From [Clostridium] clostridioforme AGR2157 (lineage in GTDB: Bacteria > Bacillota > Clostridia > Lachnospirales > Lachnospiraceae), in NCBI RefSeq assembly GCF_000424325.1, contig NZ_AUJR01000017.1, positions 26,209-90,208 on the forward strand: 64,000 bases of DNA, read 5' to 3'. The position numbers and the translations under genes were made by a program. This document shows, piece after piece, positions 34,703 to 42,848 of this stretch (within the stretch, counting starts at the first letter, position 1; each line of letters opens with the position of its first letter). The notes under the pieces are model-generated. The model saw only the letters and a program-made list of their open reading frames with translations, was not told the origin of the DNA and did not search any database.

Positions 34703-35641
34703 ATGTCAGGTTATGTTTATTTTACAGACGATCAGAAACAGCGGGCCAACGCGGTTGATCTGGAGGATTTTCTTGTGCGTCAGGGAGAGCGGCTTTTGCG
34801 TTCCGGCAGGGAGAAGCGTCTGGACAGCGACCACAGCATCACGGTGCGGGGGAATGAATGGTATGATCATGCCGCCGGGAAGGGCGGTCTTGCCATTGAC
34901 TTTGTGCAGATGTTCTATGGCAGAAGCTTCCCGGATGCAGTTACCATGCTGTTAGGCGGGGAACAGGGGCAGCCATACCGCCCCAGGGAGCAGCGTGAGC
35001 CGGAACCGCCGAAACCCTTTGTACTGCCCAAGGCCCATTCCGATATGCGCCGGGTGTTTGCCTATCTGACAAAAACCCGCTGTCTGGATCGAAACGTGGT
35101 TTCCGCATTTGCCAGGGCAAAGCTGATCTATGAGGACAGCCAGTATCACAACGCAGTGTTCGTAGGGGTGGATAAAGATGGGGTCGCCCGCCATGCCCAT
35201 AAGCGGGGAACCTACACGCAGGGGGATGTGTTTAAGGGAAATGTGGACGGATGCGATCCGAAGTACAGCTTTCACTTTACCGGCCAGAGTGATACGGTTT
35301 ATGTGTTTGAAGCGCCCATCGACCTGCTGTCCTTTATTTCCCTGTATCAGAAAGACTGGGAAAAACACAGTTATGTAGCGCTTTGCGGTGTGTCGGAACA
35401 GGCTTTAATCCAACACTTAGTTGATAACCCGCAGATACAAAAGATTGGTCTGTGCCTCGATCATGACAAGGCAGGCATTCAGGCCAGGGAACGGATCGGG
35501 AAAACTTTATCAGAGCGGGGATACAAAAATGTATTCTCGCTTTTTTCACGTCAAAAGGACTGGAATGAAGATCTGCAGGCACTGCGGGAGCAGGCTGCTT
35601 CGCAGATCACAGAACAGAAAAAGACCATGCAAATGGCTTGA
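34703..35641 (+). CDS. DUF3991/Toprim primase-like protein
   Basis: ATG 34703 after ACAGGAGGTGCATC. 312 residues. The N-terminus has a zinc-less CHC2-like fold (SITVRGNEWYDHAAGKGGLA, DFVQMFYGRSFPDAV), then DUF3991, then a Toprim core (VYVFEAPIDLLSFISLY and IGLCLDHDKAGIQARERI). The Glu of the first motif and DxD-like CLDHD are present. Likely a primase or topoisomerase-like function used to make the complementary strand in transfer or establishment (LtrC-like role). Confidence 0.85.
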   Translation: MSGYVYFTDDQKQRANAVDLEDFLVRQGERLLRSGREKRLDSDHSITVRGNEWYDHAAGKGGLAIDFVQMFYGRSFPDAVTMLLGGEQGQPYRPREQREPEPPKPFVLPKAHSDMRRVFAYLTKTRCLDRNVVSAFARAKLIYEDSQYHNAVFVGVDKDGVARHAHKRGTYTQGDVFKGNVDGCDPKYSFHFTGQSDTVYVFEAPIDLLSFISLYQKDWEKHSYVALCGVSEQALIQHLVDNPQIQKIGLCLDHDKAGIQARERIGKTLSERGYKNVFSLFSRQKDWNEDLQALREQAASQITEQKKTMQMA

Positions 35642-35652
35642 AGGGAGGAAGT

Positions 35653-37470
35653 ATGCAGACACAGCAAATCGTAATTCTTATCTGTATCGGTCTTGGGATG
35701 TTCGCCATCATCGGCGGGGTGTCTTTACTGGCAAACTACTATACCTTAAACGGGATTAAATCCAAAACGGTAGGAGATGGCCAGCATGGTACCGCGCGGT
35801 TTGCCACAGAAAAGGAAATCCGGGATACCTACAAACAGGTGCCATATGAACCGGAACGCTGGAGGAGGGGAGAAGCACTGCCCACAGAGCAGGGGCTGGT
35901 GGTGGGGTATAAAAAACGGGGAACCTCCGTCACCGCTTTGGTGGACAGCGGTGATATTCACTGTCTGATGATAGGTGCGGCGGGCGTTGGCAAGACCGCC
36001 AACTTTTTGTATCCCAACATCGAATATGCCTGTGCTTCCGGCATGAGCTGGCTCTGCACAGACACCAAGGGAGATCTGTTCCGTAACTATGCAGGAATCG
36101 CAAAAGACTGCTACGGATACCAGATTTCTGTGCTTGACCTGCGAAACCCCACCAGGTCAGATGGGGACAATATCCTGACGCTGGTGAACAAGTACATGGA
36201 CGAATATCTGGCACACCCGGAAAACCTGGCAGCCAAAGCAAAGGCGGAAAAGTATGCCAAGATTACAGCGAAGACCATCATCTGTTCTGACGGAGCGGAA
36301 GCCAGCAGTTACGGACAGAACGCGTTCTTCTATGATGCCGCCGAAGGTCTGCTGGCTTCGGTGATTCTGCTGATTGCAGAGTTCTGTCCGACGGAGAAGC
36401 GCCATATCATTTCGGTGTTCAAGCTGATTCAGGATCTGCTGGCTCCCTCGCCGGTAAAGAACCGCAGCCTGTTCCAGCTTTTGATGGATAAGCTGCCGCC
36501 TACCCACAAGGCAAAGTGGTTTGCAGGCGCCGCTTTAAACAGTGCGGATCAGGCCATGGCTTCGGTGCTTTCCACAACCATGTCCCGGCTCAATGCCTTT
36601 CTGGATTCGGAAATGGAGCAGATCCTGTGCTTTGACAGTGCGCTGGATACGGAAACCTTCTGCACCAGCAAGTCCGCCATCTTCATTGTGCTGCCGGAAG
36701 AAGATAACACAAAGTACTTCATGGTGTCTTTGTTCCTCCAGCAGCTCTACCGGGAGATGCTCACCATTGCGGATGAGCATGGTGGCAAGCTGCCCAACCG
36801 GGTCATGGTATTTGCGGATGAAATCGGAACGATACCGAAAATAGAATCCATGGAGATGATGTTCTCCGCCGGACGTTCCCGCCAGATTTCCATGGTTCCC
36901 ATCATCCAGAGCTTTGCACAGCTTCAGAAAAACTATGGGAAAGAGGGTTCCAGCATTATCATCGATAACTGTCAGGACATTTTGTTCGGCGGCTTTGCAC
37001 CCAACTCAGAAAGTGCAGAGATTCTGTCAAAGGCACTGGGAAATCGAACCGTTTTGTCCGGTTCCGTCAGCAGAGGAAAGAATGATCCCAGCCAGAGCCT
37101 GCAGATGATCAGTCGCCCGCTCATGTCTCCGGATGAACTGAAAACGCTGCCGAAGGGGCATTTTATTTTGGCAAAGACCGGAAACTGTCCCATGCAGACA
37201 CAGCTTCCCTTGTTCTTAAAGTGGGGGATTCGGTTTGGAGAAGCTTATGAAGTGGCAGAACAGGCAGCCCGACCGGTGACCTATGCGGACCGGTTTGAGC
37301 TGGAGCAGGAGATTCTGCGGAGAAGAGATGATTTTGATGCGGATGAGACAGACGAGGCGCCGCTCCCTCCAGCCGGCCGCAGCAGTTCCACCGGACAACT
37401 CCATTCCCCTGCGTCGGAACAGGTGATGGAACGAAACCGTCCGCGTCGCCCTCCGCTGCGGACTGATTAG
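35653..37470 (+). CDS. virD4: VirD4/TraG-type coupling protein
   Basis: ATG 35653 after GGGAGGAAGT. 605 residues. One N-terminal membrane helix (IVILICIGLGMFAIIGGVSL), GQHGTARFATEKEI, Walker A MIGAAGVGKTANFLYPNIEY (about 106), TDTKGDLF, Walker B VMVFADEIGTIPKIE and IIQSFAQLQKNYG. This is the Gram-positive VirD4 group without an N-terminal large periplasmic domain. It hands relaxase-DNA to the channel. The tail is Pro/Arg-rich. Confidence 0.9.
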   Translation: MQTQQIVILICIGLGMFAIIGGVSLLANYYTLNGIKSKTVGDGQHGTARFATEKEIRDTYKQVPYEPERWRRGEALPTEQGLVVGYKKRGTSVTALVDSGDIHCLMIGAAGVGKTANFLYPNIEYACASGMSWLCTDTKGDLFRNYAGIAKDCYGYQISVLDLRNPTRSDGDNILTLVNKYMDEYLAHPENLAAKAKAEKYAKITAKTIICSDGAEASSYGQNAFFYDAAEGLLASVILLIAEFCPTEKRHIISVFKLIQDLLAPSPVKNRSLFQLLMDKLPPTHKAKWFAGAALNSADQAMASVLSTTMSRLNAFLDSEMEQILCFDSALDTETFCTSKSAIFIVLPEEDNTKYFMVSLFLQQLYREMLTIADEHGGKLPNRVMVFADEIGTIPKIESMEMMFSAGRSRQISMVPIIQSFAQLQKNYGKEGSSIIIDNCQDILFGGFAPNSESAEILSKALGNRTVLSGSVSRGKNDPSQSLQMISRPLMSPDELKTLPKGHFILAKTGNCPMQTQLPLFLKWGIRFGEAYEVAEQAARPVTYADRFELEQEILRRRDDFDADETDEAPLPPAGRSSSTGQLHSPASEQVMERNRPRRPPLRTD

Positions 37471-37486
37471 GCAGGAGGTGTGTGCA

Positions 37487-37750
37487 ATCGGATACTTTGC
37501 GATGATTTATGCCAAGGATTTGCCGCACCGGGCAAAGACTGTGTATATGTACCTGAAAGACCGGTGCAACCGTGACAATCAGTGCTATCCAGCCATCGGG
37601 ACCATTGCCAGAGAGCTGCAGCTTTCCCGCAGGACCGTGGAGCGTGCCATTGCTGACCTGGAACAGGCAGGATTGCTTTCTAAGGAGCAGCGCTGGAGAG
37701 AGAACGGTGGCAGGAGCAGTCTGCTATATACCCTGAAGGTGCCGCCATAA
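37487..37750 (+). CDS. Helix-turn-helix protein with an ATC start
   Basis: AGGAGG (37473-37478) is 8 nt before ATC 37487, from which the frame reads GYFAMIYAKDLPHRAKTVYM. The in-frame GTG at 37478 overlaps the ribosome site and the next ATG (37502) is too far. About 87 residues, with a winged-helix domain (PAIGTIARELQLSRRTVERA, DLEQAGLLSKEQRWRENGG). This is the GntR/replication-protein type helix found right after virD4 in many ICEs. Probably a transcriptional regulator. Confidence 0.65.
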   Translation: MGYFAMIYAKDLPHRAKTVYMYLKDRCNRDNQCYPAIGTIARELQLSRRTVERAIADLEQAGLLSKEQRWRENGGRSSLLYTLKVPP

Positions 37751-38240
37751 AAGAAAAAATGCCGCCAGGGGAAAAGTCTGTCCTCTTGGTGGCGTATGGC
37801 ATATGCCATGATGTCGTATGCAGGGAAGGTATCACCTGAAGGAATTTTTAACAGCAGAAAAAGAAAAAAGAACCACCCTCTTAAAAAGGGCGGCTCCGGT
37901 TACGTCGTTTATCCGGATCAGGAAACGGACGATGGGGAAACCGAACAATTGATCCGCTATATCCGGCTCTTAAACAGCAGAGACAGAAAGGTGTTGCTGG
38001 CCAGTGCCAGACAAATGTTAAATTTTCTTTCAGGTAATATCTTTCCTGCACGCAATTTGCTTCGAATAAAAAATCTTTTAGGATTTGAGTAATTAACCAT
38101 ATATTCTTTCACCTTACCATTCATAAAAATTCTATATTCTTTTACTTTTGTCACAACTATATTGTTCGTATTTTTCAGGAACTTTCAGCACGTTCCTCTT
38201 TCATCCCGAACTGTACAATGGTGTTGGAGGTGAACTGCCA
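37751..38240. other. Junction segment with orphan C-terminal XRE fragment
   Basis: A hairpin (GCCGCCAGGGG...CCTCTTGGTGGC, 37761-37794) follows the HTH gene. An open frame (37796-38092) has one meaningful part, about 37910-38030, with TEQLIRYIRLLNSRDRKVLL, which is the usual C-terminal tail of small XRE proteins. The N-terminal matching part is at 38241-38430. The GC content falls here, so a rearrangement boundary is likely. No other gene seen. Confidence 0.5.
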
Positions 38241-38480
38241 GTGAAAAAACTTGATTTATCTTACATGGGGCCAGTATTCAAACAGGCCCGCCTTGATGCA
38301 AATATGACACAGGACGAGCTTGCTGAACGGGTCGGAATCACATCCCGCTTCCTGCAGGCGATTGAAAGCAATGAAAGAGGCGTCAGCTTAGATACCCTGA
38401 TCCGGATCATCCGGGCATTGGGCATTTCAGCAGACACTTGTAGAAAGAAAAAAACGAAAAGGAATTGTATATTTTCTTGA
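38241..38480 (+). pseudogene. XRE-family regulator, C-terminus lost
   Basis: GTG 38241 after GGAGGTGAACTGCC. 79 residues. The HTH is intact: YMGPVFKQARLDANMTQDEL, AERVGITSRFLQAIE, DTLIRIIRALGISADT. After SADT the sequence changes to CRKKKTKRNCIFS, which is not family-like. The missing tail is found upstream at about 37910-38030. It may still bind DNA. Confidence 0.6.
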
Positions 38481-38552
38481 CAGATATTCAAACGCAGATT
38501 ATATTAAATATCAAATATCCGAATTTGGATGTTTGGCGTGGAGGATGCCTTT

Positions 38553-38996
38553 ATGGAAGATAAAATCAAAAATCAGATTGATATAATCAATAATAAAATC
38601 AAAGAGTTGAATTCTCTTTATCATATTGCGGCCAATAGATCAGGGATATCGGATGGGGAGATTGGTATATGGTCCGTTCTTCTCCGTCCAAAGGAGGAAT
38701 ATTCACAACAGGATTTAAGTGAGCTATTGTCATTGCCGAAACAAACGGTTAATTCGATTATCTCAGGTTTGACTAAAAAGGGATTTGTTTATTTAAAACA
38801 TGTTTCAGGAACACGTAATAGAAAAGTTATTTGTTTAACAGAAGAGGGATTGAAATATGGAACAAATCATGTTAAATGGATTTTTGATGCAGAAGAGAGT
38901 GTGTTAGAGCAGACAGATCTTAAGTAGGTACAGATATGTATCGATATGATGGAACGATACATCTTTCTCTTGAAAAAGGAATTTAATGTAGAATAA
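38553..38996 (+). pseudogene. MarR-family regulator with in-frame TAG at 38925
   Basis: ATG 38553 after GGAGGATGCC. The first 124 residues hold the winged helix (YSQQDLSELLSLPKQTVNSI, GLTKKGFVYLKHVSGTRNRK). TAG at 38925-38927 is followed in the same frame by VQICIDMMERYIFLLKKEFN and TAA at 38996, which fits the final dimerisation helix of MarR. So the gene is complete except for one amber codon. A transporter gene usually follows such regulators; none is present. Confidence 0.65.
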
Positions 38997-39345
38997 GAGG
39001 TAGGATGAGTTTTATTAGTGAGAATGTTATGAAAAAGCTTTTTGAAGGATTTGATTCGATTAAAGAGAGAAGTTTCTCTATTTGAATGATGGTATGGAGG
39101 GGGATAGTATTTTGGGCTATCCCCCATTTGCTAATGTGCGATAAAGAAGTAATAGAAGTGTAAAAAATTTTGCCGTTCCTATCTGGCGTTTCGCGATTAC
39201 GTCGGATAGGAACGGCGTTTAGGCTTCGGGCAGGTCAATTCTGCCGACAAAGCTATAATAACTCAATGTCCTGTTATTAAAACCTATTTTGTGGTGAGCC
39301 ACTTTCTAATAGATTTGATTTGAAATAATCATAACAATACTTACC
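38997..39345. other. Gene-poor segment with two hairpins
   Basis: GGGGGATAG/CTATCCCCC (39099-39125) may be a terminator. A 12-bp perfect stem GCCGTTCCTATC/GATAGGAACGGC (39172-39183 and 39205-39216) follows an AT-rich stretch. A 26-codon frame (39006-39086) after GAGGTAGG is possible but unsupported. Confidence 0.4.
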
Positions 39346-39465
39346 GCCAGTGGTTGTTGTTATTGTAATCTTTTATCCAACCCTAAACGCATTTACCGCT
39401 AATCCAGCCATCAGTGATAGGGACCGTATTTGCAGATTGCCCGCCAAAACGGCCACCTGTGCCAT
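39346..39465 (-). pseudogene. Remnant of a lysin SH3/wall-binding domain
   Basis: Read on the minus strand it gives TDGWISGK, then after one stop GWIKDYNNNN, closely similar to ADGWISGDYVQGWVKDYNDN of the GH24 lysin at 42849-43769. The DNA alignment extends over about 120 nt. It is a decayed copy of the same C-terminal module. Confidence 0.6.
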
Positions 39466-39762
39466 ATTCGGCGGCCAGTGTGAGCCATATTATCCGGCTA
39501 GCCACTAATCATTATTCCACGGTGTTCTTGACATGAGCCTCCATCGCACATGATGTTCTGGCAAAGCCGACAAACCAGTGCCAGCGGCGGATTTGCCAAG
39601 GCAGAGAGCCTATCATGTGCTACTCATGTAAAGAACCTTTCGTGGCATAACGGTCAGTGGCCGAGGGAGATACCTTGCTGGCCGCCAAATATGGCCTTGC
39701 TGGCCGCAGAAAATGACTGTTTGCAGTATTCAGTATTCTTGAAATATCATCCGTTTTAGAAC
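39466..39762. other. No gene seen
   Basis: Mixed-composition sequence with short repeats of GGCCGCC and TTGCTGGCCGCC types. A 69-codon frame here has no ribosome site and no recognisable product. Probably debris of older insertions. Confidence 0.4.
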
Positions 39763-40899
39763 TTACTCCTGTAAAGTACTCAGTGTATCATCAACAGACA
39801 CTGCAATTACTTTATCATTTTTAACAAATGCCAAGAGTCGATAAATGAGATTTGAATACGTTGCATCATAAGACAAAGCTTCCGTAGCAATATATACCTC
39901 ATCACAGTCAAACTTTTCTTTTAAAAATGTTAGAAATGAATAATTTGGTATGTTTTCTAATGAACTTTCATTAAAGATTAAATCCATTTCCATTAGGTCT
40001 TGAACATTTATCCCAACCTTTAGTCCACAACAGAATTCATATTGAGGCGTTGTAAGAACCACACCTCTAATCCGTTTTGAGGAAAAATCCGTTTCTTTTT
40101 CTGGCTCTCCTGTGGCATAAATAATCCCTGCTTCTTCAAAAAAATCCCAATATTCGTCTTCCGTCTCCGCCGAAGAATATTCTTCATAGGATGAGGTTAA
40201 TACATCGCCAAGGCTAGCTGCAAAAAAAGGTGTTTTGTTTAAAATGGGGTGATTAGAAATCAATATTTTCTCGTCAGGCTGACTCACCTCTCCCTTGTAT
40301 CCTCCGTAATACTGATCATACATCTGTTGAAGCAGACTCTCCAGCTCCCGCATTTTTTCTATAACAGTATCGTCTATTAACGTTCTTTTTCCTAGATATA
40401 TATCTTGCGCTACTTCAGAAACAATTTTTCCCATTTCGAAATAACGTCCTCGTCCATTATCTATACCTTCAGAATCTTGATAAACAGATACCAGATAATG
40501 CCCATATTCTATGCTTTCTTTAATCAGCGCATCGTTGGAAAAATAATCAGGGTAACTATCTTTTATGTACAGAACCGCTTTATCACAACGGTTATCTGCC
40601 TCTACATTGCCAAGCGCCTCTAAAATGGCGTTCCGATCCTTTTCTGCATTTTCTTCCGCATATTGTTTGATTTTTTCTATTTCTATCTGTTTTTGTGTGC
40701 CAGTATCGTTTTTTTCTGAAATTTCTATATCTTCAGTAGAGGGAATCGGCAGGCTGACAACGGTTTCCTCTTGCTCAGTCTTTGTTATATTCTGTTCTTG
40801 CTCTTGCCTGTCAATATGTGAACAGCCTACATTAACAGTACATAAAACAAAGACTACGATAATAAACTCTGTCCTTTTAAAGTTTTTCAATCTCATCAT
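39763..40899 (-). CDS. Lipoprotein of unknown function
   Basis: About 378 residues. The start is ATG 40899 or 40896; a TTG at 40905 also fits AAGGAAGGGG. The N-terminus has a basic stretch, a hydrophobic segment (FIIVVFVLCTVNV) and a lipobox VGC, so it should be a lipid-anchored exported protein. A Glu/Gln-rich linker follows, then a helical body. The C-terminal part (VVLTTPQYEFCCGLKVGINV) suggests a globular domain I cannot name. It faces the wall hydrolases and may be an immunity or sensor protein. Confidence 0.65.
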   Translation of the reverse strand: MMRLKNFKRTEFIIVVFVLCTVNVGCSHIDRQEQEQNITKTEQEETVVSLPIPSTEDIEISEKNDTGTQKQIEIEKIKQYAEENAEKDRNAILEALGNVEADNRCDKAVLYIKDSYPDYFSNDALIKESIEYGHYLVSVYQDSEGIDNGRGRYFEMGKIVSEVAQDIYLGKRTLIDDTVIEKMRELESLLQQMYDQYYGGYKGEVSQPDEKILISNHPILNKTPFFAASLGDVLTSSYEEYSSAETEDEYWDFFEEAGIIYATGEPEKETDFSSKRIRGVVLTTPQYEFCCGLKVGINVQDLMEMDLIFNESSLENIPNYSFLTFLKEKFDCDEVYIATEALSYDATYSNLIYRLLAFVKNDKVIAVSVDDTLSTLQE

Positions 40900-40905
40900 A
40901 TCCAA

Positions 40906-41180
40906 TATTCCCCTTCCTTAAATGTCAACCAGCCTTCTATAAACTTCTGATCCATACACTTCCTACGGTTCGTGACGATTTTCTTTCCCTCCAGCTAGCG
41001 GGTTCTTTCTGTATGGTGGTTAATCTCCGCCCGGTTATGACTACCAGTTCCCTCACGAGAGGCGGTATGATCTAGTTCAGCACCGTAAGCCCGCCATTCT
41101 GTTTGTTCTTGCCTGCTGTGAGCTTTACCAGCTGCTTTCTTGTCTTTATTTTAGTATAGCATTTCTTCCTTCAAAACAAA
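40906..41180 (-). promoter_or_regulatory. Long leader upstream of the lipoprotein gene, possibly structured
   Basis: About 240 nt between the lipoprotein start and the TATACT-like box near 41155 (minus strand). It contains GC-rich paired segments (for example GGCGGGC with ACCGCC, CCTCTCGTGAGGG) and no credible gene. It could be a structured 5' leader or a relic of an intron/insertion. Confidence 0.35.
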
Positions 41181-41253
41181 GTGTCAAAAGAGTGTCATTT
41201 TTCTTAAAAAAAAATAACTTTTGTTGCAGAAGAACAACTATTAGTATTATAAA
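41181..41253 (+). promoter_or_regulatory. Promoter region of the CHAP lysin with GTGTCA direct repeat
   Basis: GTGTCA at 41181-41186 and again at 41192-41197, 11 bp apart (one helical turn), followed by TTGTTG (about 41221) and TATTAT (about 41245), a sigma-A-like pair. The direct repeat resembles a response-regulator site. Related pairs lie near the GH24 lysin and at 52144-52160. Confidence 0.5.
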
Positions 41254-41311
41254 GCTTAAAAATATAATTCTATTTGTTTACAATTCAACCAGTTCTCCCT
41301 TATTAACATGC

Positions 41312-41323
41312 ATAACCGGTTAT
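41312..41323. promoter_or_regulatory. 12-bp palindrome ATAACCGGTTAT before CHAP lysin
   Basis: Perfect palindrome 35 nt before the start codon, within a shared stretch TTATTAA..GCATAACCGGTTATAA. The same element precedes the amidase gene at 51150-51161. Candidate operator or RNA stem near the ribosome site. Confidence 0.55.
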
Positions 41324-41357
41324 AACAAAAAAATCAGTATTGAAAGGAGAACAAAAC

Positions 41358-42347
41358 ATGTCAATAATTGATACAATCATTAACAAAGCATTAGAGTTTG
41401 AGGGCATCACCGAAAAACCGGCCGGAAGCAATAATGTCCAATTTAATACCCATTATTATGGCCATGAAGTGGAGGACGGAAAGCCAAATGAAGATGATGC
41501 ATACCCTTGGTGTGTGACATATTTATGGGATGTATTTAGACTATGCGGTGCTTCCAATATTTTCTGTGACGGCTTAAAAACAGCTTCTACGGAAACAGTT
41601 TATGATACCTACAATAACGGAAGACTATTTTCAACCGGACAAGCCGGTGATTTTATTCTAATCAAAACTTCTACCGCCAGCAGCGGCAGGCGTGTAAATC
41701 ATGTGGGATTAGTAATCAGCAGGAATAGTGATGGAAGCTATGCGACAATCGAAGGAAATACAGGCGGTAATATTGCCGATGGAGGTGGTGTGCTCAGAAG
41801 AACTCGTCGTAGCAATGATACTGGATATACAATCGTGACATTTGCAAGACCCTCTTATTCCGGGTTTGAACCTATTGATGAAATCCCTGTCAGTGCACAG
41901 CTGACTGTTCAGGGCGTTAATGTCAATGTTCGGACAAGTCCTATAACCGGCGCTGTAGTAAAAACATTGAATACCGGTGCTCGTATTCAGGCAAGCGGAC
42001 GTGTTCTGATTGATGGGGACCCGTGGTTCCATATCACTGATGGTTGGATTAGCGGTAAATACATTCAGGGCTGGGTAAAAGATTATAACGACAACAATCG
42101 CTGGTGGTATGTGGAGAAAGGCTATTCTTATTCGGTAAGTGCTTGGAAGACTATTGCAGGGAAAGACTACTGTTTCGGAGCGGATGGCTACCTTTTCGTG
42201 GAATGCTATATCAAATCCGAAGTCAACAGCACCTATTACTGGGTAGATGATGACGGCGTATACCTGAACCAGTATGATACTACCGTTCCTGATCCTGGAT
42301 ATCGGATAGTAGAAAATTTCAAGACAGAAAACGCTTATAGAGGATAA
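41358..42347 (+). CDS. CHAP-domain endolysin with SH3 and wall-binding modules
   Basis: ATG 41358 after GAAAGGAGAAC. 329 residues, no signal peptide. CHAP amidase/endopeptidase at 1-165 with catalytic Cys52 in YPWCVTYLWD, His in NHVGLVIS (about 114) and IEGNTG. SH3_3-type domain at about 185-235 (VQGVNVNVRTSPITGAVVKT). A C-terminal module of about 95 residues (NRWWYVEKGY, YWVDDDGVYLNQYD) probably binds the wall. The region from about 175 on is nearly identical to that of the GH24 lysin. Without a leader it needs a holin or lysis to reach the wall. Confidence 0.85.
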   Translation: MSIIDTIINKALEFEGITEKPAGSNNVQFNTHYYGHEVEDGKPNEDDAYPWCVTYLWDVFRLCGASNIFCDGLKTASTETVYDTYNNGRLFSTGQAGDFILIKTSTASSGRRVNHVGLVISRNSDGSYATIEGNTGGNIADGGGVLRRTRRSNDTGYTIVTFARPSYSGFEPIDEIPVSAQLTVQGVNVNVRTSPITGAVVKTLNTGARIQASGRVLIDGDPWFHITDGWISGKYIQGWVKDYNDNNRWWYVEKGYSYSVSAWKTIAGKDYCFGADGYLFVECYIKSEVNSTYYWVDDDGVYLNQYDTTVPDPGYRIVENFKTENAYRG

Positions 42348-42358
42348 ACAATTCTGGA

Positions 42359-42394
42359 CGGACAGCAAGCTGCTTTCATGCGGCATGCTGTCCG
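42359..42394 (+). terminator. Hairpin after CHAP lysin
   Basis: CGGACAGCA (42359-42367) pairs with TGCTGTCCG (42386-42394). No T-run follows, so termination may be weak. Confidence 0.5.
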
Positions 42395-42482
42395 CTTCAG
42401 CTAAGTTTGTTTCAAGTCACTTTTCCAGTATACAAACAGGAACTAATTGGCAATTTCAAGAGTTTTCTTGTCTGACACAGGA

Positions 42483-42513
42483 TGTGGTATGATAACCATT
42501 AGTATTATATATA
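42483..42513. repeat. 31-bp inverted repeat, left copy
   Basis: Starts TGTGGTATGATAACCATT and ends with TATTATATATA. An exact reverse-complement copy lies at 52181-52211. See the right copy and findings. Confidence 0.8.
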
Positions 42514-42546
42514 TGTAAACGGTAGATAGTCCGTACCTATACAAAA

Positions 42547-42585
42547 CTGGAGCAAACCTGTATGCTAGAAATAGATTTGCTCCAG
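42547..42585 (+). ncRNA. Hairpin, possible end of a short transcript
   Basis: CTGGAGCAAA (42547-42556) and TTTGCTCCAG (42576-42585) form a perfect 10-bp stem followed by TCTTATTT. With the TATTATAT box of the 31-bp repeat just upstream it could bound a small RNA of about 70 nt. Evidence is structural only. Confidence 0.35.
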
Positions 42586-42773
42586 TCTTATTTCACTTCT
42601 TCTTTACCAGGCTTCTGGAAAATATCAGAAAACCGAAACAATAATTTTTAACACAGCCGCTTCGTGGCTTGTGTTATTGCAGGTACGCACTATGGTGCGT
42701 TTACGGATAACCGAAGCCAGAAGTCTTTCATCGTAGAAAAAAGCGTTTTGTCCATAGCTACATACATAAAATT

Positions 42774-42797
42774 ACCGCCAGCTCTTTTGAACTGACG
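42774..42797 (-). terminator. Terminator of the GH24 lysin gene
   Basis: CCGCCAG (42774-42780) and CTGACGG (42791-42797) pair with one mismatch; on the minus strand they follow the gene by about 50 nt and precede a TTTTATG run. Confidence 0.5.
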
Positions 42798-42848
42798 GCA
42801 ATTCTTTATAAATCATTCAGGTTCCTATTCCTGCTATCCTATATACCT

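Noticed and set aside
33028..34704. Long minus-strand frame (558 codons) opposite the relaxase tail
   Set aside because: Mirror of the repetitive Sel1 coding strand, no start signal and no family-like motif.
40565..40921. Plus-strand frame opposite the lipoprotein N-terminus
   Set aside because: Antisense of a signal/lipobox and Glu-rich linker; no start signal.
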